DNA from: Spirodela intermedia
Taxonomy: Eukaryota > Streptophyta > Magnoliopsida > Alismatales > Araceae
Assembly: GCA_902729315.2 (NCBI GenBank)
Contig: LR746267.1
Coordinates: 5,395,386-5,459,385 of the forward strand
Length of the DNA stretch: 64,000 nt
Direction: 5' to 3'
Part shown: positions 26,601 to 40,702 of the stretch, one piece after another
Layout: the number at the start of each line of letters is the position of its first letter
Position numbering within the stretch: position 1 is the first letter of the stretch
Translations under genes and position numbers: made by a program
Notes under the pieces: model-generated
Seen by the model: only the letters and a program-made list of their open reading frames with translations
Told to the model about the DNA's origin: nothing
The model's database searches: none

Positions 26601-29600
26601 CTTAATAAGATGATGTTGACTGCCATCAAGCTGAGCTTAAAATGCGTACCAAGCTACAACGTCTTGCACATCCTTAGAGAACATGAATTGATATTTAAGT
26701 GTAATTATTATACCTCAGTGTGGCGGATCTTAGGCACTTTTCTTTAACACTAAAGAATTGATGTTTAGATGGATGAACATGAACAAATGACTAAAGGGAT
26801 TCAGCCATTGTCGATGATTTGCTGCTCCCACTTGACTTTCTCACACTCACGATTCAAGTTCGAGACAAGTTTTCTTTGAAACTGTGTTGAAAAAATTGGA
26901 GGATTATGGTGAAGGATCAAAACAAAAGGTAACTCCATTGAAAGCATATTACAGTGAGTCTCAAATTGTGCACTAAAGAAAATGTTTTGAATTTGCAGGG
27001 CAATGATGCTTTTGTGGTTTATAGTGGGAAGCCAACAAGCAACTGACATTATCTAGTAGTGAGGCCTGCTGTTTTCATTGTCCGACATGTCTAGCAGTAT
27101 CCCATCAAAGTAGAAAATGATATATGAGTGAATTAGACAAAGAAGCAACCACTATTATGTCTCACGAACTAACAAATCATGCGATATCAAGTGCAGTAAA
27201 ATGAGGAATAAAAGATGTTATATGGCTGAGACAAAAGTGCCACTGGCTTTAAAGATGTGACCGCTAAATGTTAAGCCTTTCTTTCTCCATCGATGTAATT
27301 GAGTTGCTCCACTTTGAAAAGTGATGTAGCAGAAGTAGGGGAAGAATAAGGCCTTGAATTCACAAGGCAGAGATGCGGTCAAAAATTTGCTAAAGAAGAA
27401 AATTTCCCTCATTACGTGACGTGCCTCTGTAAATAGGCAGACGGTAGTTCTAGATCTTTTAAAAAATAGGATATGATATAATTATACTAAAAGATTATAT
27501 TTCATAGAAAAGGGAAACAGTTACTAAACCTAACAAAAGATAACGTTTTAGCCTAGTGGGTCACCAAGACAAAGCTTATTTGGGCTTTCCATGCTGTACC
27601 CTTTAACAGCTTTTGACCTTTTCTCTTGAATTCCTCCAATCTAATGGAAGGTTTATCTATATTAGCCTCTCTTCCTTGAAAAGAACTCGCCCACAAATCC
27701 TTATTTTTTAACCGAATTTGATAAAAAAGATGACCTCCATTAAAAGTTGATTGGTATATAAACTAGTGTAAACATGGTTGTTAGTTTTCTGCAGAACTCT
27801 GAACATTCTCTATTTTTTGCCTTCAGCTTGCTGTAGTTTCCAGCCGAATATCTGTCTTTCTGCAAAAAGACAATACCATGTTGAACAGTGTCAAAAACCT
27901 TTTTCCCTCCTCACTTTGTTTGCAGATACCTTATAATTGACGGAAGTTGATGAGAGTTATTGATTCACACCTTCATGAATAACTTTGATGTGACCCACCA
28001 TGTTGTTCACTATAATACTATATCTTAGGCGTTTCAATAAAGGCATTAAATCTAAATGAAGCTCTAGAGACAAACAATATCCAATAGAGAAAGAAAACTT
28101 GTTAGTACAGCGACTGACTATGTAATTATAAGCAAATTCTGCTAGGACTAAGTGAAGGTCAGATTGCCTCGTTTATCTCTTGAAATGTATAAGTTTAAAT
28201 TACCAAATATCATATGAATAACTTTCGTCTGATCATCTGTTTGAGAGTGACTGATACCATTGAAGTTTAACGAAGAACCAAACCTTGTCAATAAGTTTGT
28301 CAGAGGTGGAAGAAGAGTTTAGTATCAATATTAGCAGTGATAAAATTCGGTGCCCCATGCAAATGGAGCACTATCCTGAAAAAAAGTTTAGCGTCATGCA
28401 TTTTATCATTTGTGTTATTACATGTAATAAAGTGTGTCATTCTTGAAAGGTAGTCCATCACAGAAAAAAAAGAATCTACTCCTAGCTAAGTACCAGGTAA
28501 TCACAAAATAAATCAATAAATATAAAGCCAGTGGAACATTTATAATTTATCTCCTTCGAGAGAGGTTTTAAAAGCCTTACAAGAGAATGAGCTGGATGCA
28601 ATTTAAAGAAATTGAATGTAATGATATTAGCTTCCAGAGATTGGCTTCTTCTTACCACAAATTTATCATTAATTTTAATACTTTCCGTTCTTTATCATTG
28701 AATGCATGATCAAAGAAAATTTTAATTAAGGGTAAGAAGCTGATATAATTGGTAATATCATGAAAGGCAACTAGGGTTACATTTATTCAGTGATTGACAT
28801 TCAATATGAAGCAAATACCGGGTAAATTAGACTAGGTCGCAGATTCACTCAAATAAACAATTTACACGAAGATAATAAGGATTTATGCAACGTATGGGCG
28901 GCACATAAGATTGGTCAAGTAATAGGCATCTTTCAATTACAAGAAGAATTCTTATTTAATGGAAATCAATTGTGTATCCCAGAAGTTGATTACATGAAAA
29001 GGTGAGAAAATTGCAGGGCAAAGGATTGAGAAGGCATTGGGATATACAAAACACAACTAGTTGAAGAACAATTGAAAAGACTACAGGCCTCAATTGAAAA
29101 GAGATGTCGAAAATCATGTTAAAAGATGACACGTATGTAGGGTAAAAAACATAAGACTTCATGCCAAATCGAAAATAACCTGAGTTTGATGATTTTATTT
29201 TGAAATTTCCTTCTACCAAACAAGGTGTAGATTTTTTCTTTGTTTTTGCTTTTAAAAAGTGGCACAAACTTTACTGCATGAAAAAAGACAATTGATGCAG
29301 TGCATGTAGCTAATTTATTTTTTAAGGAAATAATTTTTTCACATTTAGTACTAGATACTATTGCTTCAGACTGTGATGTTAGTTTCTTTTTCCACTCCTG
29401 AGAGACTTTATGAACTAGGTTTAATCCACCATTAAAATTTAATAGCGCCAGTCATCCTCAAATAGACAATCAAATGAAAGTGGCTAATGTGATGATGGGT
29501 AGTTTAATCTAGTGCATTTTATGAGATAAACAAAAGCAATGTATCTCTGCCATAACCATAAAAGAATTCACTTAAAATTACAAAGTCAGCAGCTTCGTTG

Positions 29601-32063
29601 ACAAGCCTTAAACTTTTATTGTTAGTAAAGGAGACTAGTGTATAACAACATTATTCGAAGTTTGGAAAGCCTAAGGGGAGTAGCTTAAAAGGTCCAAAAG
29701 GGTAAGCAGAAAGCCCAAAAAGCTTTATTTAGGTGGCCCATTAGGCCATCTTTTGTTAAGTAATTGATTCTGTTTTTCTTAGGAACAGTTATCTTTTATT
29801 ATATTTCTTACCATATCCCAACAACTTTAGGATCTAGAACAAATATTCTACCCATTTAAAGAGGTGCATATTGTAAAAGACAGATTTTCCTCCTAGTCAA
29901 AATTTTTAGCATGTTCCCCTTGTGGATTCAAGGACTTCTTTCATTCTTCCCCAATATCTACTGTGTCATTTTTCAAGTGGAGGAACTTGATTGAAATGCT
30001 GCAGAAATAAAGCACAAAGCCCAACAAACACCTCTTTAATGCCAGTGGCTCTTTCACATTGATCCTTTACTTCTTCCTCATTTGCTGTGCTGAATGTTTG
30101 GCTGGTAAGTGATTCATAACTATGGCTTTTTCTTAAAATACTCTGTCCATATTTAACTGTCTACTTTGTTCGAATATTGCTACACCATTTCCTTTAGTTG
30201 TGTAATAAAGAAGATTTGTTTGTTCTAATAGAGAAATCTAGTGAAGTAATAGATAAATCCCAATGGTAGAAAAAATGTAAAAGTTGGTTGCGAATAAAAA
30301 CTTATTTAGACTCACATATCAATAAATTTTATACGAATGAAGAACATAAGTCCTTCCAACTTAACATTTGACTAGGGTATGACATTGAAACTCACAACCT
30401 ACCGCCGACAAATCTCAGTGATAGACAAAATGCGAGTGATGGTTCACCATTAAGTAATTTGAATAGCATGCAAAATTTAGGTGGTGGCTTTCAACCTAGA
30501 AATCGACTAAGCTCAAAACAAACATTTAGAAAAAGCTGATCACTAGAAATCTCAAAAGAAGGTTAAATTGAGCGGCGACCTCCAAACTTATAAACATACA
30601 GAGATCTTTACAAAGATATATAGACATGGAATAAAACATTCTCAGTAAAATTGATTGTTACATTCCAACAAAAACCTGATGACATCCGAAAAGCTGTTCA
30701 AATTCTTTAAAATGTAGCTAACAAAAAACACCAATACTGCAACTGCGGACGATTAAGGAAAAGCAATGATAGAAAATATGAACGTAGTATATTCTTCGAC
30801 TCCACAAGATGACTTCGAAGATATTAAAAAGGAGCAGGGTTTTCCTCATACCCTGTAAATGATCTAGAAACATCTAGCGTTACAACTTCATGTTGGGATT
30901 GATAATGATCTAGATACGTAGTTTGCAGTGGAATGGTTTAGTACAATTTGGGTGTATATAGACATTCAGATTTTCTATATTTGAATACTCATTATTTTTA
31001 TACTTGGAAATTTCGTAACCAAGCGTATGCATTCAATGTTTGAATGGTGAATCGATTCAATAAAAAGATGAAAGGAAAATTTAATTATCTTTTATTGCTG
31101 AGAGACTTTAAAAGTTACTATATTGTCCCATACAATATGACTTGCGATAATGTACTAACAAAATGACAAATAAGCTGAGATGAAAAAACAATCGCCAGAA
31201 TGTTTTTGTTCCGTCGTCGCACAGCCAGAGGAAGATGTCATGACTCAAACGTTCGTGGTTAAATATTTCAATGCAGAATATACGGTGTATTTGAATAGGA
31301 GCACTATATGACCTTGACAATAGGAAACAGAGTCTATAAAATCAGATGAACAAGAACCTTGAGATCTAGAGTTTAGAGCTCTTGCTTCAATGAGACAAGT
31401 ATCCAAAGTCTCTACTTATCAAACACACATTGACATCAAAAGGGAGGCAAAAATTATAACCTTTATCTTCTCAATAAGGTAGAGCACATGGAAACAAAGA
31501 AAAAACTAAAGACGAATAATTGTCCAAAAACCTAGAAGAATAGGTGAAGTACCTTCCTCTTCAGGTCCCACGAAGAGGATGGAGTGAAGCTTGACAACCT
31601 GGGTAAAAGGGATGTAGATCAGAAGCTGCTCGTCCGCATCGCTCTCCAGATGCAATCCATCGTCATCTCTGTAACCCTAACCAACAGCAATACCAACACG
31701 CGAAGCCCAACCGACCGTTCAGTGGGCATGAAAATTCCAACCAACGCCAAAATAAATTCGGAGCGAATCGGAGAGGTAGAAGCGGGGCAGCTCATGAGGA
31801 AGCGATCCACCTGTTTGAGGGCGTTGACGAGGGAGTGGCCGCTGTTCTGATTGAGGCACTCCACTCCCGACCAATCCACGAAGTCCTGCAAGTCCACCTA
31901 CACCCCCAACTCCCCCGAATAATTTCCCCAGAAGAACCAAAGAGCAAACGAATCAGAAGCGGAAGAAATCTCCAGAACAGGTCGAGAAACTCTTTTCAAT
32001 ACCGAAGATCGATATCAGATCCGGACATGCCTGGCTTCGCTGGATTGTGCTTGCGATTGACAT
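22975..32063 (-). CDS. PITH domain-containing protein (At3g04780-like, DUF1000)
   Basis: Eight exons: 32063-32031, 31897-31811, 31676-31553, 24641-24593, 24478-24421, 24283-24237, 24149-24072, 23023-22975. Phases agree throughout and give 174 residues, about the usual length for plant stand-alone PITH proteins. Recognisable stretches are [87 protein letters not shown] and the C-terminal [15 protein letters not shown]. The PITH fold is a beta sandwich also found at the C-terminus of thioredoxin-like proteins that associate with the proteasome; the function of the plant protein is poorly known. The start exon (11 codons) is inferred: it ends at a GC donor, while all other introns are GT-AG. Intron 3 is 6.9 kb and full of retrotransposon debris, and intron 7 is 1.05 kb with GA/CT arrays. 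Exons 2-8 are near certain, exon 1 less so. Confidence 0.93.
23209..23239. repeat. GA microsatellite in intron 7 of the PITH gene
   Basis: A nearly pure GA run of about 31 bp within the last intron of the PITH gene. Confidence 0.9.
23634..23674. repeat. CT microsatellite in intron 7 of the PITH gene
   Basis: A pure TC/CT run of about 41 bp, in the opposite strand sense to the GA run 400 bp away in the same intron. The two could pair as an imperfect hairpin in the transcript. Confidence 0.9.
24642..27900. other. Intron 3 of the PITH gene, left part; no gene identified
   Basis: A plus-strand open frame of 147 codons at 25,060-25,503 has no family resemblance that I can recognise and no partner exons. 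The rest is AT-rich without clear motifs. Part of 27.2-27.9 kb may belong to the gypsy debris that follows. Confidence 0.45.
28070..28570 (-). pseudogene. Degenerate gypsy integrase fragment in intron 3 of the PITH gene
   Basis: Minus-strand frames contain 'YLSRMTHFI' with '[11 protein letters not shown]' (about 28,480-28,330) and '[10 protein letters not shown]' (about 28,165-28,130). These match the order of gypsy integrase core and C-terminal motifs and resemble the piece at 12.2-12.7 kb. Stops and frame changes interrupt it. Confidence 0.65.
29380..29610 (+). pseudogene. Degenerate gypsy integrase fragment, opposite strand
   Basis: The plus-strand reading '[19 protein letters not shown]' near 29,447-29,503 matches the integrase segment 'TAHPQTDGQTE.VN' and is followed by sequence like 'EKPKQW' and 'QAEFAYN'. 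It is oriented opposite to the fragment at 28.1-28.6 kb, so at least two gypsy copies or an inversion is present in this intron. Confidence 0.65.
29700..30110 (+). mobile_element. Probable gypsy LTR (plus orientation)
   Basis: It holds 'acccatttaaagagg' (TATA-like, near 29,848) and 'ccccttgtggattcaagg' (near 29,916), the same boxes in the same order as in the LTR at 15.04-15.7 kb. It follows the plus-strand integrase fragment as a 3' LTR would, although the 3' part of pol seems shortened. Ends were not defined. Confidence 0.4.
30340..30935 (+). pseudogene. Open, protein-like plus-strand remnant of unknown origin
   Basis: The frame beginning near 30,374 is open for about 47 codons with protein-like, Asn/Ser-rich composition (for example '[18 protein letters not shown]'). 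Further protein-like but interrupted reading follows to about 30,750. It sits within intron 3 of the PITH gene. I do not recognise the family; it may be part of a mobile element or a chance frame. Confidence 0.25.
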
Positions 32064-32420
32064 GGCCGGAGCCGCGGCGAACGAGGGACAAGGCCGAGAG
32101 AGAGAGAGAGAGAGAGAGAGGAGAGGCAATGATCCGACGGGGCAATTTGGGCGGGACGCAGCGGGAGGAATTAAATGGGCCGGACCGACGATCCCAACAT
32201 TTATTCTTTTTCTGAAAAATTAGAAAAATAGCCTGCAAAAATTAATAGTGCCGTATTTATTATTCCAAGTGATCCAAAAGGATTCGTAAATCTTGAGGGA
32301 ATAGCAGGGCCTTCGGCGGTGAGGGGCTGGTGGCAGTTGTGTGCATTGCCCATGTCAGAGCATAAAAGACGCAATCTTTAGCCTCAAAAATGAAACCCAT
32401 TTAAACTTCACAACACCAAC

Positions 32421-32467
<47 letters not shown>

Positions 32468-32791
32468 CGCCGAAAGACGAGGTCGGCTGTAGAGCATGTG
32501 GGTTGACCAGAAAGCACGATACGAAGAGCAGTGGGTTGACCACTCTCTGAACCGTGGATTCTAGTTTTGGAGCCAAAGAGAAGAAGATCCGGAATGAATG
32601 CGTCGCGCGGGCTCGATCTTCGAAGCTGTTTGAGGCGAATCACGGCAACATTTCTATCACCGGCGACATCCAATCTCCTTCCCGAAACCCAGATCAGAAC
32701 CTGCCTCCGGAAATCTGCAGGAGCAGGAAGGACAAGCGATGAGATCTCCGGCGGGAAACACCTCCCACTGTGTCCTCCTCCGGGGAGTAAA
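32064..32791. promoter_or_regulatory. Compact spacer: PITH promoter and IQD 3' end
   Basis: Only 728 bp separate the stop of the IQD gene from the PITH start, both on the minus strand. The spacer has a CT run at 32,425-32,461 and the GA run at 32,096-32,121. The promoter of the PITH gene must lie here or overlap the IQD 3' end. Confidence 0.6.
32096..32121. repeat. GA microsatellite just upstream of the PITH start
   Basis: A GA run lies about 35 bp upstream of the inferred PITH start codon, in its 5' leader, where it is a CT tract in the transcript. Confidence 0.85.
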
Positions 32792-34000
32792 TTAATGGCC
32801 GCTGACCTCGTAGGCAAGGAGGGACCGACAGTAGTTGCTGCCTGTGAGGACGGTGCTGGTCGACCCGCATTCACTGCCCTTCAGGGAGTTGCCGGACTTG
32901 CCCGCGTGGGAGGAGGATCTCTGCATTCTAACGCCACCGCCACCGCCGCCGCCGCCGGCGGCAGCGCCGCGGGGTGCAGTCCTTCCCTCCACCGACGGGC
33001 GGCGGCGGCAGCCTGACTCCAAGCGCTGCTTTGGGGCGCTCTGCGACCGGGCCTTGGCCCTGGAGGACTCCGTGTTGGCCATGTAGCTGGGTTTTAGCGT
33101 TGGGAGCTCGCCGGAGATCGGAGAGAGCTCCCGCCGGCGAGCGCCGCCGAGGAGAGCGTTCAGCAGGCCCGAGTAGGGGCTACTGCTCTGCGCGGTGGAG
33201 AAGGAGAGTTCCTCGAGATAGCTCCCGGGGCTCGCCTCCGCCGCCGGGGATGGCCCAGAGGAAGCTACCCGGTGGCGGAGTTGGAGCTTCGAGCTCGCCG
33301 TCGCCTCCCCGAGATCCATCTCCACGATCTTCACGTCCTCCCCCTGAGAAAGTCGACAATGGCGGGTCTGAGGCCAACCAGCAATGGCAAAGAAGAAGAA
33401 GAAGAAGACGACTTACAGGCGACCGTCCGAACCAGCGATTATCCGGCGGCGGCGATGGATCCTCCGCCGCCCCTCGGAGCCTCTGCTCTCGAGCCCTGGC
33501 CTGCGCCGTCACGAGGGCGTGCATGCATCTCAGAGCTGCCACCGCCTGCTTCCTCACCAGGTGGCCCCTCGCGAGCGCCTGCAGCTTCACCAGCCCCTTC
33601 AGCGCGCGTAGTGCCTTCTTCGCCTGCAAGATTCGATCATGTCCTCAGTCAGATTCCCGTCCCATTTCTCGCGTCTTCCTCAGAAAACAAACCAGCGAGA
33701 GATATCCACCAGGTGAGCTCGGAAGAGGGACTGGATCTTGATGGCGGCAGCTTCCTCGACGGTGCAGGATCTCCCCGGCACGGCCACCGCCGCCACCGCC
33801 GTCGGAGTTCTCTCGTGGATCTGCCCACTGGCCACCGGCGTTGGAGAATTCGCATCCTTCCCCGCCGTCGCAGACCGGCGGAAGCTCCATCTTCTCTTCT
33901 CCTTCGCAGGCTGCTGCCCCGCCGACCCGCCCCTCTCCTTGCCCTTCTCCTTTCTCCTCCCCCTCAACAAGCCTCTGATCCATTCCCCCGCCTTCCCCAT
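32792..34000 (-). CDS. IQD: IQ67-domain calmodulin-binding protein
   Basis: Three exons, 34000-33710, 33623-33417 and 33343-32792, with GT-AG introns of 86 and 73 bp, encode 349 residues. The start is set at [12 protein letters not shown], the typical IQD beginning; an in-frame ATG nine codons upstream is less likely. The IQ67 domain spans the exon 1/2 junction, the diagnostic intron position: [16 protein letters not shown] (82-97), then [40 protein letters not shown] and ARAREQRLR. Near residue 250 [20 protein letters not shown] is the DUF4005 motif. Exon 3 starts [13 protein letters not shown] proteins bind calmodulin in a calcium-dependent way and act as scaffolds on microtubules, the plasma membrane and in nuclei, shaping cells and organs. 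Exons are very GC-rich, with a poly-Gly run near the C-terminus. Confidence 0.96.
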
Positions 34001-34213
34001 CCCCCTCACCCACTGCCCAACATTCAAAGGCTAATCCATTGCCGGCAGCCTCTATCTCTCTCTCTCTCTCACTCTCGCTCTAGAAAGCCGTGGAGCTAAA
34101 TATGGGAGGAGAAGACGAAGGAGCGATCAGGGAAGTGTAGCAGGAAGGAAGGAAGGAAGCTTCAGAATGTCCTCTTGACCCTCCTGCCGACCATCTCCGG
34201 CAAGATCATCATC

Positions 34214-34272
<59 letters not shown>

Positions 34273-34860
34273 GCAGGGCCTGGAGGTAAATGTGGAAGGA
34301 AAATACGAAGGAGAGATGATCAGGGAAGAGTATCAGGAAGGATGGAAGGAAGGAAGGTTCTGATAACCCTCCTGCCGTCCATCGCTATAATGTCGGGGGC
34401 TTCCCCCGCGGGGCGGCGGCCATGTGAGAGGCCCCGCGGTCCACATCGACTGCCCTCTCCGGCGGTCCCCCGGCGGCTGTCAGAAGAACAGCTCGCGCTG
34501 GGGTTGGGGTGGTGGGGCACAGATGGAAGGAGAATTCGACAGGCAGCGACCGACGGACTGGCCGGGGGAGAGGGAGAAGGAAGAAGAGGGGGTCTTGCGT
34601 TTGACCGGGCGAGCACTTGCGGCGAGGGGTGGTGGCGCCGAGTTCCTTGGAGAAACGCCAATGTGTTCTGACGGCGGGGAGTCTACGGTGCGGCGGCGCG
34701 CCGCCAGGGAATTCCCGGGGAAGAGCGGCCATCATCACGAGATCCCTGCGATTCTGCCGCTGCCCGTGTAGTCTTCCTTCTAGGCTGGGCCCTCTCTCTC
34801 TCTCTCTCTCTCGCTCTCGCTCTATGTATATATATATATATATATATATAAGGGCAGGAG
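34001..34860 (-). promoter_or_regulatory. IQD leader/promoter with TC arrays and (TA)n
   Basis: CT runs (34,052-34,080; 34,217-34,271; 34,793-34,813) and a pure TA run (34,827-34,851) lie upstream of the IQD start. The GC-rich patch 34,380-34,770 could be a transcribed leader; its long overlapping open frames on both strands look like composition effects. The TA run lies where a TATA box of a leader of about 800 bp would be, but this is inference. Confidence 0.4.
34050..34390. repeat. Direct duplication in the IQD leader (about 190-bp period)
   Basis: A unit made of a CT run, '(c)ctggagntaaatntgg', 'acgaaggag', 'gatcagggaag', 'aggaaggaaggaag' and 'ccctcctgccg.ccatc' occurs at about 34,050-34,200 and again at about 34,217-34,390. 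The copies differ by substitutions and by CT-run length (about 55 bp in the second). Confidence 0.85.
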
Positions 34861-34999
34861 TATGGCCTTTAAGGTGTAGTTCTGGAAGGTTGCATCAGAG
34901 ATATCTCTCCATACAAGCGCCACTGTTTAAAACCTACAAACTACATCCGAATTTTTGAAGGATTTAAATATTTTTTCCATTGACAATTCTCTCAAGAAG

Positions 35000-35970
35000 A
35001 AGATCAATTAAATTGAATAGTTTGAATCCCTCAATCTTTGTTAATGGACAGTCTACCTCTACCCCTAATACGACCACGACCATGACCTCTAGAAGGTTTG
35101 TTTGCTCATATAAGCCATAGCAATACATTTTTTATATGACAAAAGTCATATATTTCAACTTTGTCCATGAGGAGGTGAACCTTCTTATGATATAAAATGA
35201 AAGTTACATTGATAATGATGATCTAATCATAGGAAGCTGATTAGATATTGCATTTAAAATGTAAACGTCTCTCTTCACTGAGAATCATAGATATGAACTC
35301 ATTTAGGGATGACCACTTTTGTGTGCTTAAGATAGAAGAACAGGGATACTTGAATTCGATATTCAATTTATCGAAACAATCAAGGAGACTTTTATGTTCT
35401 ATTCAATTGTTTAAAATTACAACATCATTAGGATAAGTCAAATTAAAAAGATTGTAAAAGTCAAAATCATTCCACAACCTCTTCAACTCTCTAACATATT
35501 ATGTCACTAACTTAGAACCTTGCACCAAATTTCAAAACTCTCTCTATATCTTGTGTGCATACAATTTGCCACAATGAACAAAACATCAATCAATGCCTCA
35601 ACAATATGAGTTTGATTAGGTTTTATTGAAGAAAATAACAATATAAGCTATATATTCAAGAGTTATTTGAACTCTACTCTCAGAAAAAAAATCTCATCAC
35701 TTGCATGGTTTAAAAAAAAAAAATCATTTTTGTATTACCTTTGGCATTGTGCGAATATAAAATTAGATGCATATGACTCATTTAACATAGATTGTATATG
35801 ATCAATTCAACTTAATTAAATTAGGTTCTAAGATCATCTTTGAACTTTGAACACTTGTAGATCATGATTATATCAATGTGACTAATAATTTTTTAAATGC
35901 TTTTATTGTTAGTGGAGTTATAGCTCCCATCATAACAAGAAAGGATAGAAATATGTATTGTCTTGATAGT
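35000..35970. other. AT-rich sequence, possible decayed gypsy pol
   Basis: Continuation of the element is possible by position, but I see only scattered weak resemblances and an Arg-Gly-rich minus-strand stretch at about 35,040-35,085. No gene is supported. Confidence 0.3.
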
Positions 35971-35979
35971 CAATAAGGA

Positions 35980-36075
35980 GAAAAATCACCGATCAACTCG
36001 AAAAAAAAATTGAATATATATTTGCGTCAAAGGTAGTTCATAGGCACTTGGACATGTTGAAACACATTTATTTAG
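35980..36075 (-). pseudogene. Degenerate gypsy integrase fragment
   Basis: The minus-strand reading 'VMIVDSLNKCVST' followed by 'PLTQIYI' resembles the gypsy integrase core 'I.VVVDRL.KYAHF' and its next segment. It lies directly downstream of the LTR and primer-binding site described next. Sequence to about 35,000 may continue the element but shows only weak resemblance. Confidence 0.5.
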
Positions 36076-36135
36076 AGAATCCACAATCATCAAAAAGTTG
36101 TTGAGATTTCTCTACTTCAGAGAGCTCTGATATCT

Positions 36136-36400
36136 TGACAAAAACGACAAGGAAAGAGTGAAGGAAGATAAAAGATAAATAGGAGTAAGAGATGAGAGAT
36201 ATTCACAAGGGAAAGACAGAGAGGAGAAGTTTGTGAGAGAGTGAAACCCCCTTTCTTCATTTGAGAGAAGAAAGGAAATCCCTCACTCCCTATTAGCGAG
36301 GATACTTTTGTTTCATTGGTTCTCCCATATAATAGGAGAGAGTCTTACATGTATTCAAAATACCACCACAATACAGCTAATACCAAAAAATTCTAACTTT
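36136..36400 (-). mobile_element. LTR with adjacent tRNA-Met primer-binding site (minus orientation)
   Basis: On the minus strand the sequence ends TTGTCA and is followed at once by GATATCAGAGC (36,134-36,124), an excellent match to the initiator-Met PBS consensus TGGTATCAGAGC. The LTR body includes 'ttatatgggag' and a pyrimidine-rich 3' half. The 5' TG end is not certain. Gag and most of pol, expected next, are missing. Confidence 0.6.
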
Positions 36401-37060
36401 TAGTTGCTAAATTCTTAATGCTTGAGTTGATGATTGTGTAAGAAGAGAGAATGACAAAGGATGAAATCTTAGCCATATGAAAATGCTCAATCTCTTTTGT
36501 GCTAGTATCATCAAAAGAGAGGGCCCATTAATTGACCTAATATGATATTGTATGCGAGCATGCTGCACCATTGTGGCCCTTAATGCTGAAAATAGAAAAT
36601 CAATGGACAATGGCAATCCTCAAATTAAAAATGAAATGGAAATTAAAAAAATACAGCCCCTACAGTTTTTCTATGTTGCGTTTGGTTTGGCCTCCTTTGA
36701 TTTATGCCCAAGTCTTATGCGGCTTACATTAATATCCCGATTAAGTAATTTTTTAAGAACTTTGAAATTCAGAATCACGGAATCCTATCGGCTTCCGACC
36801 CACCAGAAAGTTTTATGCCCCCAATGGAACCTCTACCCTTTTATGCCACCAATCTCTTCTTTCTTCCACCCCTGAGAAGGAAGTGTCCCAGAGACCACCG
36901 GATAAGCGAGATCGAGAGATCGAGAAAGAGAGATAGGAGTGGGTAGAGAGCTAGAGAGAGAGCGGAGAGAGATAACTAGAGAGATAGAGAGAGGGCTAAA
37001 GAGAGACAGGAGAGAGAGCTAGAGAGAGAAAGAGAGGGGATAGGGATAGAACGGAGAGGG

Positions 37061-37063
37061 GGG

Positions 37064-37091
<28 letters not shown>
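37061..37091. repeat. GA microsatellite at the 3' end of the NEK gene
   Basis: A long GA-rich zone (36,900-37,060, imperfect) passes into a pure GA run that ends 8 bp from the stop codon of the NEK gene. The 3' UTR therefore begins almost at once with a CT tract. Confidence 0.9.
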
Positions 37092-37095
<4 letters not shown>

Positions 37096-37098
37096 CTG

Positions 37099-40702
<3,604 letters not shown>

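Noticed and set aside
34001-34027. ATG at 34,027 as the IQD start
   Set aside because: In frame and nine codons upstream, but the family starts with MGKAG-like sequence, which is at 34,000.
32974-34099. Plus-strand open frames of 255 and 275 codons
   Set aside because: They lie antisense to the IQD exons. High GC content with few stops in antisense frames explains them; the minus-strand IQD gene is certain.
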